Positions 32,860-44,451 of a stretch of DNA of 64,000 nucleotides are shown here, piece by piece. The position numbers were made by a program, and so were the translations under genes. The notes beneath the pieces are model-generated. The model made no database searches. It was given only the letters and a program-made list of their open reading frames with translations, and had not been told where the DNA came from. The stretch spans positions 20,586,260 to 20,650,259 of the forward strand of contig NC_081409.1 in assembly GCF_030272615.1 (NCBI RefSeq). Direction: 5' to 3'. The number at the start of each line of letters is the position of its first letter. Position 1 is the stretch's first letter. Source of the DNA: Cryptomeria japonica (lineage: Eukaryota > Streptophyta > Pinopsida > Cupressales > Cupressaceae).

Positions 32860-34800
32860 TCACATACCTGATATCTTCCCAAACACTCTATACAGAATGT
32901 ATTGGTGTGTACCTAATGATGAATCAACATCATTTGGTGCAAATTGTTTCTTACACCATTCAATAGTAACATCATGTGCATCATCCATACGATCTCTTCT
33001 ATAATTCATTTGATGCTTTCTTATAGCACATTTGATACAAGTTCCTGCACTATTATGTTCACCCTTTCCACGCCCACTCTGAAGAAACTCCAAATATGTG
33101 GTATTTTGTCATTTCGATGATATCTACATGGTGCATAAAATGGCCTTAATAATTTGAATTGTGATGCACATTCATTAGACCAAACAAAATGCTTATCAAT
33201 TTTTATGCCTGTGTATGCTAAATATTCAAAAAAAATCTTATAGAAATGTTTTATAAAATGTGTCATGCTCCTTATCATCACTAATATCGAAGTTGTATTC
33301 TTTCGTAATGATTCGTTCTTCAAATGTAGTATCAACACCATCTAAATCCAATTGTGCATGTCGATGATACACATGCACCATAATAGTGATCTACTTTGAA
33401 AAGTAATAATCTAATTGAATATCATTTTGATTTACAAAAGAGTAATTTTTTGTGAAATCAACTATTGATAAAATAATTCCAGGTGGGAAAGTGTCTATTA
33501 ATGTCTCAAACTGTTGTGCTTGCCACTTGGGAAAAAAAACATGGCATATGTACGGTTGTATCAAATTCACAAAAAAATTACATAAATGTTCCAATAGGTA
33601 TCTCCTCTTCTACATAATCTAACCTTATGGATTCTTTACCAAATTTTATTTCAATCTTTTTGTACTTGTAATTCTTGCAATTTACCATCTTATGTAAGTA
33701 TCTTCATTTTTGAAAGGCAATTTAGCCAACTCTCCACATGTTTCACAAACTCCTTTTATGCAATCTATTTGACTGGTTGCATTATCATCTAATTTATCAC
33801 ATAAGATGGATGCTATTAATTGGCTCATTCATTTAGGATGAGCATTTTGAAAACCATCACTTTCTTCTCTAATCTTTTGAAGCACATGATAGTAAAGATC
33901 AAATTTAATATGATAATGACAACAATAAGTTTCAAAAACTTTATTTCCCTTCACACAATATGGCCTTAACCTTTCAAAAATTATTTGTCCAATTTCTTTA
34001 TATGAGGGTTTGAATTAGTAAACATCACATACAATTCATGTTTTGTTATGTCTAACCAATGTTTTACATGAAGATCATAATGATCATGCCCAATCCTATG
34101 TTTGATAACATCTCTACTATTTGATGAAGGATGAGTATTATCATTCCAAAATGTTGAGACCAAGTTTTTAACATCTTCAATCCCATTAGAACGAGGAGCT
34201 CTACACATAATTGCCCAATTCCCTTTCGAGAAAGTATCATAAAAACATCTTTCTCCTTTTCACACATTTTGATATTATCTTTCTACTAAAACCAAACTTA
34301 GTTGGCAGTGAAGTGATTTGTCTTTTTTGGGGCACTTCTTCATTTAATATAGATGTAAACATCACTCTTCTTGACATGGACTTATTTGTTGATCAAGATT
34401 TTATCCCATAGAACCCAAACCTTTCTTAACATTTTCAACAATAGCTTTTCTAGGTGAGAACTTTTCCTCTTTTTATTTGTTGTATCTATACCCAACAAAT
34501 TTAATGCATCTTTTAACTCATCATGAACAAGTACAATTGAAAGCAATTGGGCTTTCTCTAGTGTATCAAGATTTTCGCAATGAGATATTATTTCCTTTGC
34601 ATTTTTATTCATTGACCTTCTTTTCACATGTCTAGGCTGTTCACTGAGAAGTTTCAATTGCTTCACATCCATTCCAAGTAAATGATCTAAATTTTTATAA
34701 GAAATATTTCTCTTCATCTTTTTAGCTAGTTTCACAATATGCCATTCAATACTGATAGAATGAAGTGAGCCTTACGCCTCTCAAACATCCATTGTTTAGA
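32860..34800 (-). pseudogene. Transposase-like gene (uncharacterised DDE-like plant family), decayed
   Basis: Collinear minus-strand blocks in several frames include KNLDHLLGMDVKQLKLLSEQ (about 34630-34690) and IDCIKGVCETCGELAKLPF (about 33720-33780). FPKWQAQQFETLIDTFPPGI leads into SIVDFTKNYSF (about 33440-33545). MVHVYHRHAQLDLDGVDTTF comes next (about 33320-33385), then VWSNECASQFK (about 33140-33175). The last block is IWSFF...GRGKGEHNSAGTCIKCAIRKHQMNY split over two frames (about 32995-33110). I recall an uncharacterised plant family with the same order (DFAENYS, HRHAQ, SDGC-x-SQFK, GHGKGEHDGAGA) that looks transposase-like, with Asp-containing blocks in DDE spacing. No database check was possible. 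Confidence 0.5.
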
Positions 34801-36049
34801 CTTGGGCCTCCTCCCTATCTTCAACTATGTGTTCTTTAGTCTCGTTTGCTCCAATATCTAAATTTACCTCAAATCCTTCTTAAGAACTATATATATATTG
34901 TAATGGTGTAAAATTAGGGTTTCTATATTTAGATATATGAAAACCAATAAATTTCACTTAGGAACCATTACATTAAAAAAGACATGAACCCAATGGATCT
35001 AGCTACAAACCAGGAAGGATAGGGTTGAAAATTCTTATTAGATTCACTTTTGTCTGGGGATATCCTTTTTTAAATTGAATTGCTGAAATTAGGGTAAAAA
35101 TGTTGGAATTGAAGTAAGAACATATGAACAATGAGCTACAGTCATCAGATTGAGCCACAAACGTTGATATGAGGAATGTAAGTGTATTTAGATATGTTCC
35201 CAGGAGCTCTTGAAATGTTGGGACTGGTATGCCCATCACACCAGTCCTCCACATTTCTCTCCGTCTAAAGGGGAATCTGTTTGTCACTATAAATAAAGTC
35301 AATTTTGAAGATCGAAGCTTCGTACTTGTTCCTGCGCACACTAGGGAAGGGAAATAGGTTGGGAAATGAGGTTTGCCTTAGGTCAAACCCTAGTTTTGGA
35401 ATTAACCATGAAATAGAAATGAAATGTAATTGAATTGTCTCCTTTTGAGAGAGATGTTGAATAATGATTGAAACACTAATGATAAACCTTTTAATGGAGC
35501 TTCATTTGTCTCCACAAAGAATTAGGGTTTCATGAAGTCTTCATAAACATAGAACATGAATGCCAATTCCAATGCTTGAATCTTGACCTTATCTCTGCTC
35601 GAATGCTTGAAGGAAGACATAATGCTTGCTCATTTGAATTTGAATGCTTGATTGACTATGATTGTCAGATCGAATGTGTATATCAAAATGAGAGGGGTAG
35701 ACCTCCTTTTATACATGCCCATTGAAAAATAATTTAATTTTCCAACATGAGTTGACATGGGATCTAGGTCCCCATCAAAAGGTTGTGACTGTTGAGGGGC
35801 CCAAAAAAGAGCCTTGATTGGGAGGACCAGGGCACCAGCGCCCTAGTCCCGACCAATCAAGGACCAAGAAAAGAGGGAAAGAAAGTGTGAAATGTGAAAA
35901 TAATAATATTTTTGCATGGTATGAGTAGAATTAGGACTCCAATCAAGCCTCAGGACATGAACGCCAAAGTGAGGGCCCAAATGAGGACAAAATTGTAGAT
36001 TTAGAATGCTATATATATAAGATTTAAGGGAAAGAGAATAAATGAAAAA

Positions 36050-36050
<1 letters not shown>
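34801..36050 (-). other. Non-coding part of F with a minus-strand promoter-like block and a long hairpin
   Basis: No convincing gene is seen. A minus-strand TATAAAAGGAGG lies at about 35708-35719. A near-perfect hairpin lies at 35813-35861. A frame at 35003-35341 has no recognised motif. The segment could be an LTR or promoter region of another element nested in F. Confidence 0.35.
35813..35861. repeat. Near-perfect 49-bp hairpin
   Basis: The outer stem is CTTGATTGG/CCAATCAAG (9 bp, perfect). The inner stem is GGACCAGGGC/GCCCTAGTCC (one mismatch). The inner loop is ACCAGC, with GA and CGA as small bulges between the stems. Confidence 0.8.

Positions 36051-36051
<1 letters not shown>

Positions 36052-36082
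<31 letters not shown>
36052..36082. repeat. (TA)n microsatellite
   Basis: About 14 TA units, flanked by a duplicated AGATTTAAGGGA-GAGA-GTAAATGAAAA segment on both sides (36009 and 36084). Confidence 0.8.
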
Positions 36083-36085
<3 letters not shown>

Positions 36086-36179
36086 GATTTAAGGGAGAGA
36101 GAGTAAATGAAAACGAGATTATTTTTAATGTGCAACTAGTTCCAAATGTTTGCTAATCTAAAGAGAAGCCCTAAAAAGA

Positions 36180-36635
<456 letters not shown>

Positions 36636-37269
36636 TTATACTCGATATTTTTGTTTCATCTTAGGTGAATACTTCCTTGAAGTCTTATTTAACCTTGCCT
36701 TTTAATTCCCCATGTCCTTCCTTTGCAATTATGACCCTTTAAAATTTCACACAAAAAAATGCAAATTATTTTTATTTTTTATTTTTTTTAAAATGAAAAA
36801 ATATCTATATTTATATGAAAACATTAATAAGAAAAAATGTCGGCCTTGTGTTTGTATGAACATTAGCAATTTATATAATCCATGTTCATACGAACACGCC
36901 TGTTACAAAATTATTTGCATCGGACGTGGTCATACGAATAGGGGTTCAAGCAAATCTCATAGGGTTTGAACAAACTACATTCGAAGTGGTGTTTGATTGA
37001 ACCCCCTTTCTATGCATCTCTCCCCCAAACTTTGCAAATTTCTATACATTTTTGGCCTTCAAACCTCTGGTTGGAGTCTCAAATGGAACAATCTTGACAA
37101 CCCACAATGTAAGATGGTAGTCCTTGAAACAAGTATTCCAATGACTATAATTTTATTACATATTGAGTTTATTATGAACTTGTTTTTTTAATTTTACTAA
37201 ACATAGGATTTTCACTGAACATCAACTTCTTTGTTCAATGCATTTGTAAAAAAAGTAAACTAACTAATA

Positions 37270-37274
37270 AAAAT
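37270..37274. repeat. Target-site duplication of element C (AAAAT), left copy
   Basis: AAAAT precedes TGATGCAGGA and recurs at 62691-62695 after the right LTR end (GGCTGCACCA). Confidence 0.85.
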
Positions 37275-38073
37275 TGATGCAGGACCATCCCTGGTTCTTG
37301 GCAATCTTGCATCACCCAAAAATATTTCCTTTCAGTTTCTTTGTTCTGTTCAATAGTTTTGTTTCTGAGAGTTACTAGATACCTTGGCATTGATCATTTC
37401 TCTTGTGGAGCTGGTTTTGAACTTCATTCTTGTTCATCTTTCTTGTTTTGGACCCGTGTTTCATTTGATCTCTTTCTGACAAGTTATTGCTTCCAGATTG
37501 ACTGCCAATTTTTTGTTTTCTCGGATGCTTGAGCTTAACGACTAGTTGTTGTTCCTAGATCTTGTGGAGCGATTCCTTGATTTGTGGAGTTGACTTATCA
37601 TATGTAGGATGATCTTTGATTCCTGGTTGACCCTCTTGTTGGTCTGCGCTTCATGGTGATTCTTTTCCGAATGATTTTCATCTCATCTTTGGGCTGACCT
37701 ATCTACACGTTTAATTTTCCTTTCTTTGGGGAAGGTGGACTTTCTTGGCCAACCCAGATGTTCCCAGATTCTATATAATGATGTATTTGATCGTAGTAGG
37801 AGTATCAAGGATATAGAATAATAGATTGTAGTTTGAATATGATGTTTGCTTCTAGATTGATGCATATGGATGTATTTCTGTAATAAGGCAGTTGCATGCA
37901 TGTAAGCTGAATGTTACCTACAGTTGTGTTTGAATCGATGAATTGATCCATGCTTGATTTGGCATTCTCTCTCTCTCTCTCTCTCTCTCTCCCCTGTGTT
38001 GTTTGTGTTGTTTTGATCTTGCTGCACGGACCAGACTTCTTCTTTGAGGATCCTCCTATTCGTGGCTGCACCA
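37275..38073 (+). repeat. Element C 5' LTR
   Basis: Starts TGATGCAGGACCATCC and ends GGCTGCACCA (799 bp). It contains a (CT)n tract at about 37968-37992 and a TATATAATG sequence near 37776 that could be the TATA box. Confidence 0.9.
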
Positions 38074-38075
38074 GT

Positions 38076-38087
38076 TGGTATTAGAGC
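38076..38087 (+). promoter_or_regulatory. Primer-binding site of element C
   Basis: TGGTATTAGAGC starts 2 bp after the LTR. It is the initiator-tRNA-Met type site (TGGTATCAGAGC) with one C-to-T change. Confidence 0.85.
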
Positions 38088-38178
38088 GAAGGTTCGCCCT
38101 GTTGAATTTTCTTGTAGGGTGGTGGATTGCAGATCCAACCTGCAGCTGCAGAGGACTTGCTCCTATGGTGTGAAGAGG

Positions 38179-38595
38179 TAATGTGAGAGGTGGAAACAAA
38201 GAGATGTTGATCCAGTGGTGATGGACACAAATTGCGGCTCGTTTGGATGCTATTGAGACCGCACAGAGAATAGGTCGACATATTGAGGATGTAAGTGATG
38301 AAGAAGAACAAAATGTTGAACCAAAAAATGGAGGTCAATCGAAGTTGGCAGAAGATGATGAAATATTGATTAGAGCTTTGACAAATGTGAACAGTAAACT
38401 TCACTTTAATCCACTGGGGTATAGTGGTAAGTTGGATTCAGATGAGTTGATAGATTGGATTATCGAGATGGAGAAGAAGGTGAAGTTTGCTTGCACAAAG
38501 TTAAAGGGACATGCTTCCTTGTGGTGGGAACATTTGCAGATCAATAGATAGAGGAAAATAAATGAAAAAATTAAATCTTGGGATTGGATGGTGAG
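38179..38595 (+). pseudogene. Gag of element C, part 1 (before insertion D)
   Basis: After a possible start near 38179 the frame reads WTQIAARLDAIETAQRIGRH (from 38222), an acidic stretch, then FNPLGYSGKLDSDELIDWI and LKGHASLWWEHL. This is the standard start of the retrotransposon gag domain (...YSGK.D...L..W...M, LKG.A..WW). One TAG falls near 38549. It continues at 45259 (KLKAKFWPADYEVNLF) when D is removed. Confidence 0.82.
38591..38595. repeat. Target-site duplication of element D (GTGAG), left copy
   Basis: GTGAG stands before TGTTGGCATT and again at 45259-45263 after the right LTR of D. The gag frame of C resumes exactly when one copy is removed. Confidence 0.9.
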
Positions 38596-39400
38596 TGTTG
38601 GCATTCTACACTCAATGAGAATATGGTTGATGTTGTCATTGATGGCAACCAACCGATAATAGGTTTCTACATATACACTGGCAACACAGACATCATCACT
38701 GGAAGGCACCGACACCGACAGGCACATTCACCGACATCTAGATTACACCAACAATGAAGTATACCGGCTCATAGGTCGACATGAGACAAAGTTTTGTTTG
38801 TATGAATTGTATTGTAAATGCAATTAACTATTTGTAAGCTGACATAATGTATTGTAAAGACTCATATATGTATGAGATCTTATAGATCATTTTGTATAAG
38901 GAAGCGTAAGGATAGGATGATTATTATTTGGTATATGTAAGACATCGAAAGGTTTTTGTTAAGGTATCTGATTGAGCTTAAACTAGTACTGAAACAGGAA
39001 TTAGAGATTCTATTTTGAGTAGTACATTGTATTGGATTTAACTATCCATATTGTAGTCAGTGAGACTCTTCTATTGAGTAGTGATCTCTAGGCTGTTGGC
39101 CTTCCTGCATGTGTAGGCCCATGTTGTAATTAATATTTTTCATATTGGCTAATGAATAAATATTGTGGGTCACAAATCCAGCTGAAGTTTTTCCCATACC
39201 AGGTTTCCTCGCCAAAATATCTTGTGTTATGATGTGCATTTATGTTGTCTCTGTTATTTCTCTTTACTGCATTATTTATTGTTTATCGGTACATTAATTT
39301 AAGTTGCAAAGTTATAACTAAGTTCAAATATTCCACATACCAGTTAGACACTAATTCACCCCCCCTCTCAATGTCTTTGGGACTGTCATTGCATCTAACA
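38596..39400 (+). repeat. Element D 5' LTR
   Basis: Starts TGTTGGCATTCTACACTC and ends GCATCTAACA (805 bp). It is collinear with 44452-45258 with scattered substitutions, several percent by eye. Confidence 0.92.
38632..38649. repeat. Palindrome GTTGTCATTGATGGCAAC in the D LTR
   Basis: Eighteen bases, near-perfect palindrome; repeated at 44488-44505. A related longer palindrome precedes the internal purine tract at 44273-44294. Confidence 0.7.
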
Positions 39401-39402
39401 AT

Positions 39403-39415
39403 TGGTATCAGAGAC
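39403..39415 (+). promoter_or_regulatory. Primer-binding site of element D
   Basis: TGGTATCAGAGAC begins 2 bp after the LTR and is complementary in type to the 3' end of initiator tRNA-Met, as in most plant copia elements. Confidence 0.88.
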
Positions 39416-39471
39416 TGGTCCTCTATTTGCAAAAGCCTAACAACTTGAGGAAGATTTTGAAACCGGTATCG

Positions 39472-40544
39472 ATGGAGAGTTTGAGAAAACAGTTGGAAGG
39501 AGCTCTTGAAGATTTTGATGTAGAAAAATTGAAGAATATCAAACTTGAAGATGATCTGAGGACTGCTAAGGAATTCATTAAAGGACTTCAAGAGAACCTA
39601 GTTATAGCACAAAACAAGAAGAAAGAATTCATGAGTAAATGCGGAAACATGATGATGAAAAAGAAAATCTTAGTGATATTGCAGAAAAGTTGAGGCAAGA
39701 GAACAATAACATGAGGAATGAAATGCAAGATTTAACCATGAGGCTATGTAAGGATATTGAAGATAGGAAGAAGAATGAAGAAGACCTTACTAGAAGACTT
39801 AATGACGGAGCAAATGTAAATCTGAGACTTTGTCATGAGAATGATATGCTAAAGACAGATCTGATTCACATGCAACATGATAAGGAGGAGCTTATGAGAC
39901 AAGTTGGGATTCTAGAAAATGAGTTGATCACTGCAAATGAACACAAAGACAAATTCAAGAAAAGTTCAGAAAGACTTGATGACATGTTGAAAAGACAAAA
40001 ACCTGATGGAGATATAATTGGACTTGGATTTGAACATGGAGAATGTTCTGGGATTGCAAATAATCAAGATCATAGTAAACCGGTAAGACAACCTAATGCT
40101 TATAAATTTAATGGGAAATGTTTCAATTGCAACAAGTTTGGTCATAGAGAAAATCAGTGCAGATTTAGAAATAATCAGAATACAAACTTACCCACCGGTC
40201 AATGTTCCAAATGCAATAAAGTTGGTCACAATTCAGAAAATTACAGAATGAATGTGAAATGCTATGTTTGTGGTAGATTTGGAGATTTATATAATCAATG
40301 CAAAACACAAACCGGTCCAGGATATGGAAAATCTATTCAGAGGAATAATGTAACTTGTTATGCATGTAACAAGATTGAGCATATTGCAAAATTTTGTAGA
40401 AGCGAAACTATACCGACGAACAATAAAGGATCTAATGAGAAGCGAAAAGAAAAGGTAAATGAAATAAAGAAAGAATTTTCAAAACAATGGATTAAGAAGA
40501 GAGATCAGAGAGTTGATGAATCTATCTCTGCACCGGTAGAATAG
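39472..40544 (+). pseudogene. Element D ORF1: gag-like coiled-coil protein with four zinc knuckles (one frameshift)
   Basis: It starts MESLRKQLEGALED at 39472. A frame change near 39645 joins it to the frame ending at TAG 40542-40544. The N-terminal two thirds is a long charged coiled coil with Leu/Ile heptads (about 39480-39990). Four knuckles follow: CFNCNKFGHRENQC (about 40118-40159), CSKCNKVGHNSENY (last Cys replaced), CYVCGRFGDLYNQC (His replaced by Asp) and CYACNKIEHIAKFC. The first and last keep C-x2-C-x4-H-x4-C. The tail is strongly basic. The protein probably binds the element RNA as nucleocapsid; four knuckles are more than the usual one or two. Confidence 0.75.
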
Positions 40545-40921
40545 AGTAATCCTCCACCCATAGGAGATTCTTCATCTAACTAAGGAATAATCCTTAGGGG
40601 GTATGGTAGCAAGTTGAAAATCATGCATTCTACCCTCAGTTGATGGTAAGAAGACACATTTCTTCTTTACCGACAGATGTGTTAAGATTTCACTTAACTA
40701 ACAAGCATTTAATGTGGTTTTTGAAGAACTTTTTGGTTATATAGCACCGAAAAACCCTCATTTTCATCCACCAAGCATTCAAAGAGCGTGAAATTGAGCA
40801 AAGGCATCATAAGGCGAAGCAACAAGGTATTTTCAGGCATTCAAGGATTTCAAGAAAGAGGTATTTATCTTTCGATATTGCATCTTCATCTTCTACACCT
40901 GAGTTTATTGAAAACCCTACT
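40545..40921 (+). promoter_or_regulatory. Inter-ORF region of D with a TATA-like box
   Basis: TTATATAGCACC at 40737-40748 sits about 180 bp before the ATG of ORF2. The stretch before it is AT-rich and includes TTAGGGGGTATGG near 40592. The 150 bp before the ATG are open in the ORF2 frame without an ATG. This could be an internal promoter giving a separate ORF2 mRNA, or the spacer of a spliced message. Confidence 0.4.
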
Positions 40922-43900
40922 ATGGTAGAAAACATTAACCACCCTAGACCCGTGTTTAACATCATCCCTGAAATTGCCAAGCAAGATGATTCTATCAGAG
41001 ATTTTTTGAAAATTCCAAAGGGAGTCGCTTTTGTTGAAGACCCTAGAATTTACACTCACTGCAACATAGAAAATTTAGGGACTGATGACCTAAAGAACAT
41101 ATACAATGATATTATTACTGATGAACAAGGTTTGGTTAAACCGGAGCACAAGATTGTAGGAGACCTAGGATTTGTTGAAATTCTGAACATACCTGAATTT
41201 CTGAAGGAGGTAGTTCGTCTTGTACTGAGTAGAGTTCATGGAGAGTTTATGTGGCTAGACTCTTTTTTTAAAATCTCAAAGGAAGCAATCAAGGCAGTTA
41301 TTGGTTTACCCTTAACCAGTAGTAGGCCTAACAAAACAAAGAAGATACCTAAAAAGGGTGTTATGGACCTAACTGAAGAGCTACATATGACAACAGATCT
41401 CTTAGGGTTAATGACATTACTGATGCAAATATGAGATATGTGAGTATGGTACTTGGCTATAGAGTAACTCATACAAACAAATTAAATTCAATTTTCAGCT
41501 TATGTATTCATAGTGCATGGTCAAGAACAATGCTAGGATTGATATTTGTGAATGGCTTAAGGATGAACTGATTGATAACCTGAAAAAGATTAAGGGTGAC
41601 AAGAAGGGGACATTTCATTTTGACAACCTACTTGTGTGTTTGATGCTTTACTTCACCAAAGAGATACCCGATATTGGTCATAAGGACTTTGGATATGACA
41701 TCCTGGTAGGCAAACAAATCATGGAAGCTATCACTGGTATGGGCTCTAACATTGACAACATTATAGCAAACTACAAAAACTTCCAAACTAAGATGAAAGA
41801 TAGAGAAAGGTTACCACAAAGCATAGTAGATAAGTATGATAAGAAAATCTGCTTTGTAATCAAACAAGATGAAACATGGATGGAAGCTGTTACTCCTAGA
41901 ACTATTTGGATAAAAAAAATGAGTTATGAAGTTGATCTAAATATTCTTGAAGCATATGCTAAAACACTTCTTGATGCACCTAAGGAACCATCTAAAGAAA
42001 TTTTTGGTAGTGCTGAGACCATTGCGAGTGTTGTTTCGATGCAGAAGCAGAGAAAAAGAAGAGAGAAATTTATCAGAGATGTATCCAAGATGGCTAAGGA
42101 GGTTAAGGAAAATGTAATGAACTTGAGTGGTATATCTATTAGTGAACTAGAAGGATTGAAACCAGAAGCTCATGTTTCATCGGTTGTCACTTCTTCGGAT
42201 ACAGACAGTGGAAAAGCTGCCGAGTTCAAGAGAGTAGAAAGGAAGAAGAGAAAACCCTCACCGGTACCCTCTCCTTCTCCCAAAAGGACTAGAACATTAA
42301 GGACGAAGTAGTAGGCTATAAGGGAGCCTAAGAAGAAGCTAACACCAAAGAAGAAACAACCTAAGACACCGGATACCCTTACACTGAAGAAATTGGTAAA
42401 TGAGATAACTCAAGATGGTAATCTTTGCAATGTAAATAAATATTATCATTCATTCAAAGATTCTGACAAGGAGACTATAGAGGCTAGTATAATTTTGTAT
42501 TTAGACATCTATAAGGAGGATTTGATTGAAGTTGTTGATGATCTGCCGAATGACTTGTATCTAAGATTAGAAGCTAAAAGAATGTCAGTAATGGAATTAG
42601 ATAAAAAGTTAAAAGTTGAAGCATTATTGGCAGTGCACCCTGTAAACTCTAAAGAGGAAATTGATGAGCTAATCTCAGAAGCAAACCAGTCAGTTTTTGT
42701 GAGTGGACACCGACAGGTTAGCCTAATGTCCAGGAGAGTGAAAGAGATTGCTGATGACACTGCAGACAAATGGGACATATTCTTTGTTGAAAAAGAAAAG
42801 AAAGAGGAAAGGGAGAGACAAAAAATGGACAAATCTTTTGCAAAGGTATACCAAAAGGACAAAGGTAATAGCAAGATTGGTAGTATACCTATTATAAAGG
42901 TAACAGATAACATTCCTCCACCAACACATAATACTCCACCAATAACTTCAGATACACTGGTACATACTGACAATCAATCGGATAAGGAAACTGAAGAAGT
43001 TACACATGATGACACTAACCCCGATTCTGAAATTATTTTCACTATGAATGTTGATACTCAAGGTTTTAACATTGTTGTGGATAAAGAGATTGCAGAGGTT
43101 AAGACAACTGATGCTAAGAATAGTGAGATCTCTGAGTCACCAACACACACTTTTGACTCTCAGAACATTCAAATACTGACACACGCTAAGCAACCGGAGA
43201 CTGAGAAACCAACAGAGGATAAGGTAACTAACACTAAGAAACTGGAGATAGATAAACCAGAAGTTGCAGAGGTACTTACATAGACTGAATAACCAAAAGA
43301 AGCAAAGGTAATAACATAGATAGAGAAACCATCAGAAAATGTGAATAAAGAGGAAGCAATTGATGGAAATAAGGAAGAAATAGTTAAGGTAATTGGGCAA
43401 GTATCTGTTGAAAGGAAATCTATTGCAAAACCAGGGACATCTACTAGAGAATTCAAACCTACTAATGTAACATATGCTCTATTGGATTCTATTAAGAGGA
43501 TAACAGATTGCAATGCCTTAGCATTTAAGGCTATTGATGACACATTACCTATCTTGAAGATGATTGCACCAACCTGTAAGATAGATCATATTGAGGATTG
43601 TTTAGGTAAATTGGATGCATTGTCCAAGTTTATTGCTGAAAACATTCTAACTATAATTAAGGTGAATGAGGAAATTGTAAAGGAAAGAGTAGATAAAGAG
43701 AAAGGTAAATTATTTGAGAAAACTATCAATGATTATGCTGAGAATATGGATTCACTATTACTGGTACTTAACTCAACAATTTTGGAATATAAGGAGTTGT
43801 ATAGAGAAGCTTGCAAGCCTCACCACCTAACTGAAGATATTGATGAGGAAATTAAGAAGACACAAAAGGAAATAGATGATATTGCAGATAATATGATAGG

Positions 43901-44240
43901 TTCTTCGGGATTTATCTCAATTTTTGAGCAGGAAATGGTAGTTTTTGAGGAAAAGTTGGAGAAACTTGAGAAAGAGAAAGCAACGATAAGGTCAAAGGCC
44001 CAAGAACTGAAAAGAAAACTTGGTCCAAGATTGGACAGTCTTATCACTCAACAGGTTGAGCTATCAAAGGAAAAAATTCAAGGTGAACGGTCACCGGAGC
44101 AACAGATGCACTATCTGATCAACATGATCCAACACACAGAAACCATTCTTTTTGACAATAACAAATTTATGCAGAGCCTAAATGTAATTTTGGCGGACAT
44201 TTTTCAACTTGTACAAAACCGGTTACAGGCTACGAGGTAG
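40922..44240 (+). pseudogene. Element D ORF2: long unrecognised protein in the place of pol
   Basis: The frame starts at ATG 40922, shifts between about 41400 and 41517, and then stays in one frame to TAG 44238-44240. It has stops only at 42309-42314 (TAG TAG), 43281, 43290 and 43317, all of which read as Gln if T is restored to C. The N-terminal third is globular (PEFLKEVVRLVLSRVHGEFM, ISKEAIKAVIGLP, then LLVCLMLYFTKEIPDIG). The middle is basic and low-complexity (KKRKPSPVPSPSPKRTRTL, about 42240-42300), like a nuclear-localisation signal. Then comes an acidic, Thr/Pro-rich repeat zone (about 42880-43330, TEKPTE/EIDKPE). The C-terminal third is predicted helical coiled coil (about 43740-44200). 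No enzyme motif is seen. I do not recognise the family. Confidence 0.65.
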
Positions 44241-44272
44241 CATTTTTTGTATTCTTTGATTATTTTTGACAT

Positions 44273-44300
44273 CCTTTGCCATTGATGTCAAAGGGGGAGT
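44273..44300 (+). promoter_or_regulatory. Palindrome plus internal purine tract of element D
   Basis: A 22-bp near-perfect palindrome (44273-44294, centred on CATTGATG) runs directly into AAAGGGGGAGT. It looks like a copia polypurine tract but lies about 150 bp before the 3' LTR. A second, shorter purine run (ATGGAAGAGA, 44441-44450) abuts the LTR and may be the working tract. Confidence 0.55.
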
Positions 44301-44451
44301 AGTATGGAGAAAAATAAATGTACAGAAGAGATCACTTGCTTAGGGGAAGCACACTCTTTTTGGGATCAGATTTTGGACTTCATTTTTGGATAACAGTTTT
44401 GGGTTTTGGATTTTTCTCATGAGTGTTTCCATCAATACCAATGGAAGAGAT

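Noticed and set aside
35003..35341. 112-codon minus-strand frame
   Set aside because: No motif or relatives recognised; isolated in non-coding part of F, so not called as a gene.
42393..44240. Host gene encoding a coiled-coil protein
   Set aside because: It lies between the LTRs of element D in the frame of ORF2, so it is part of that element.
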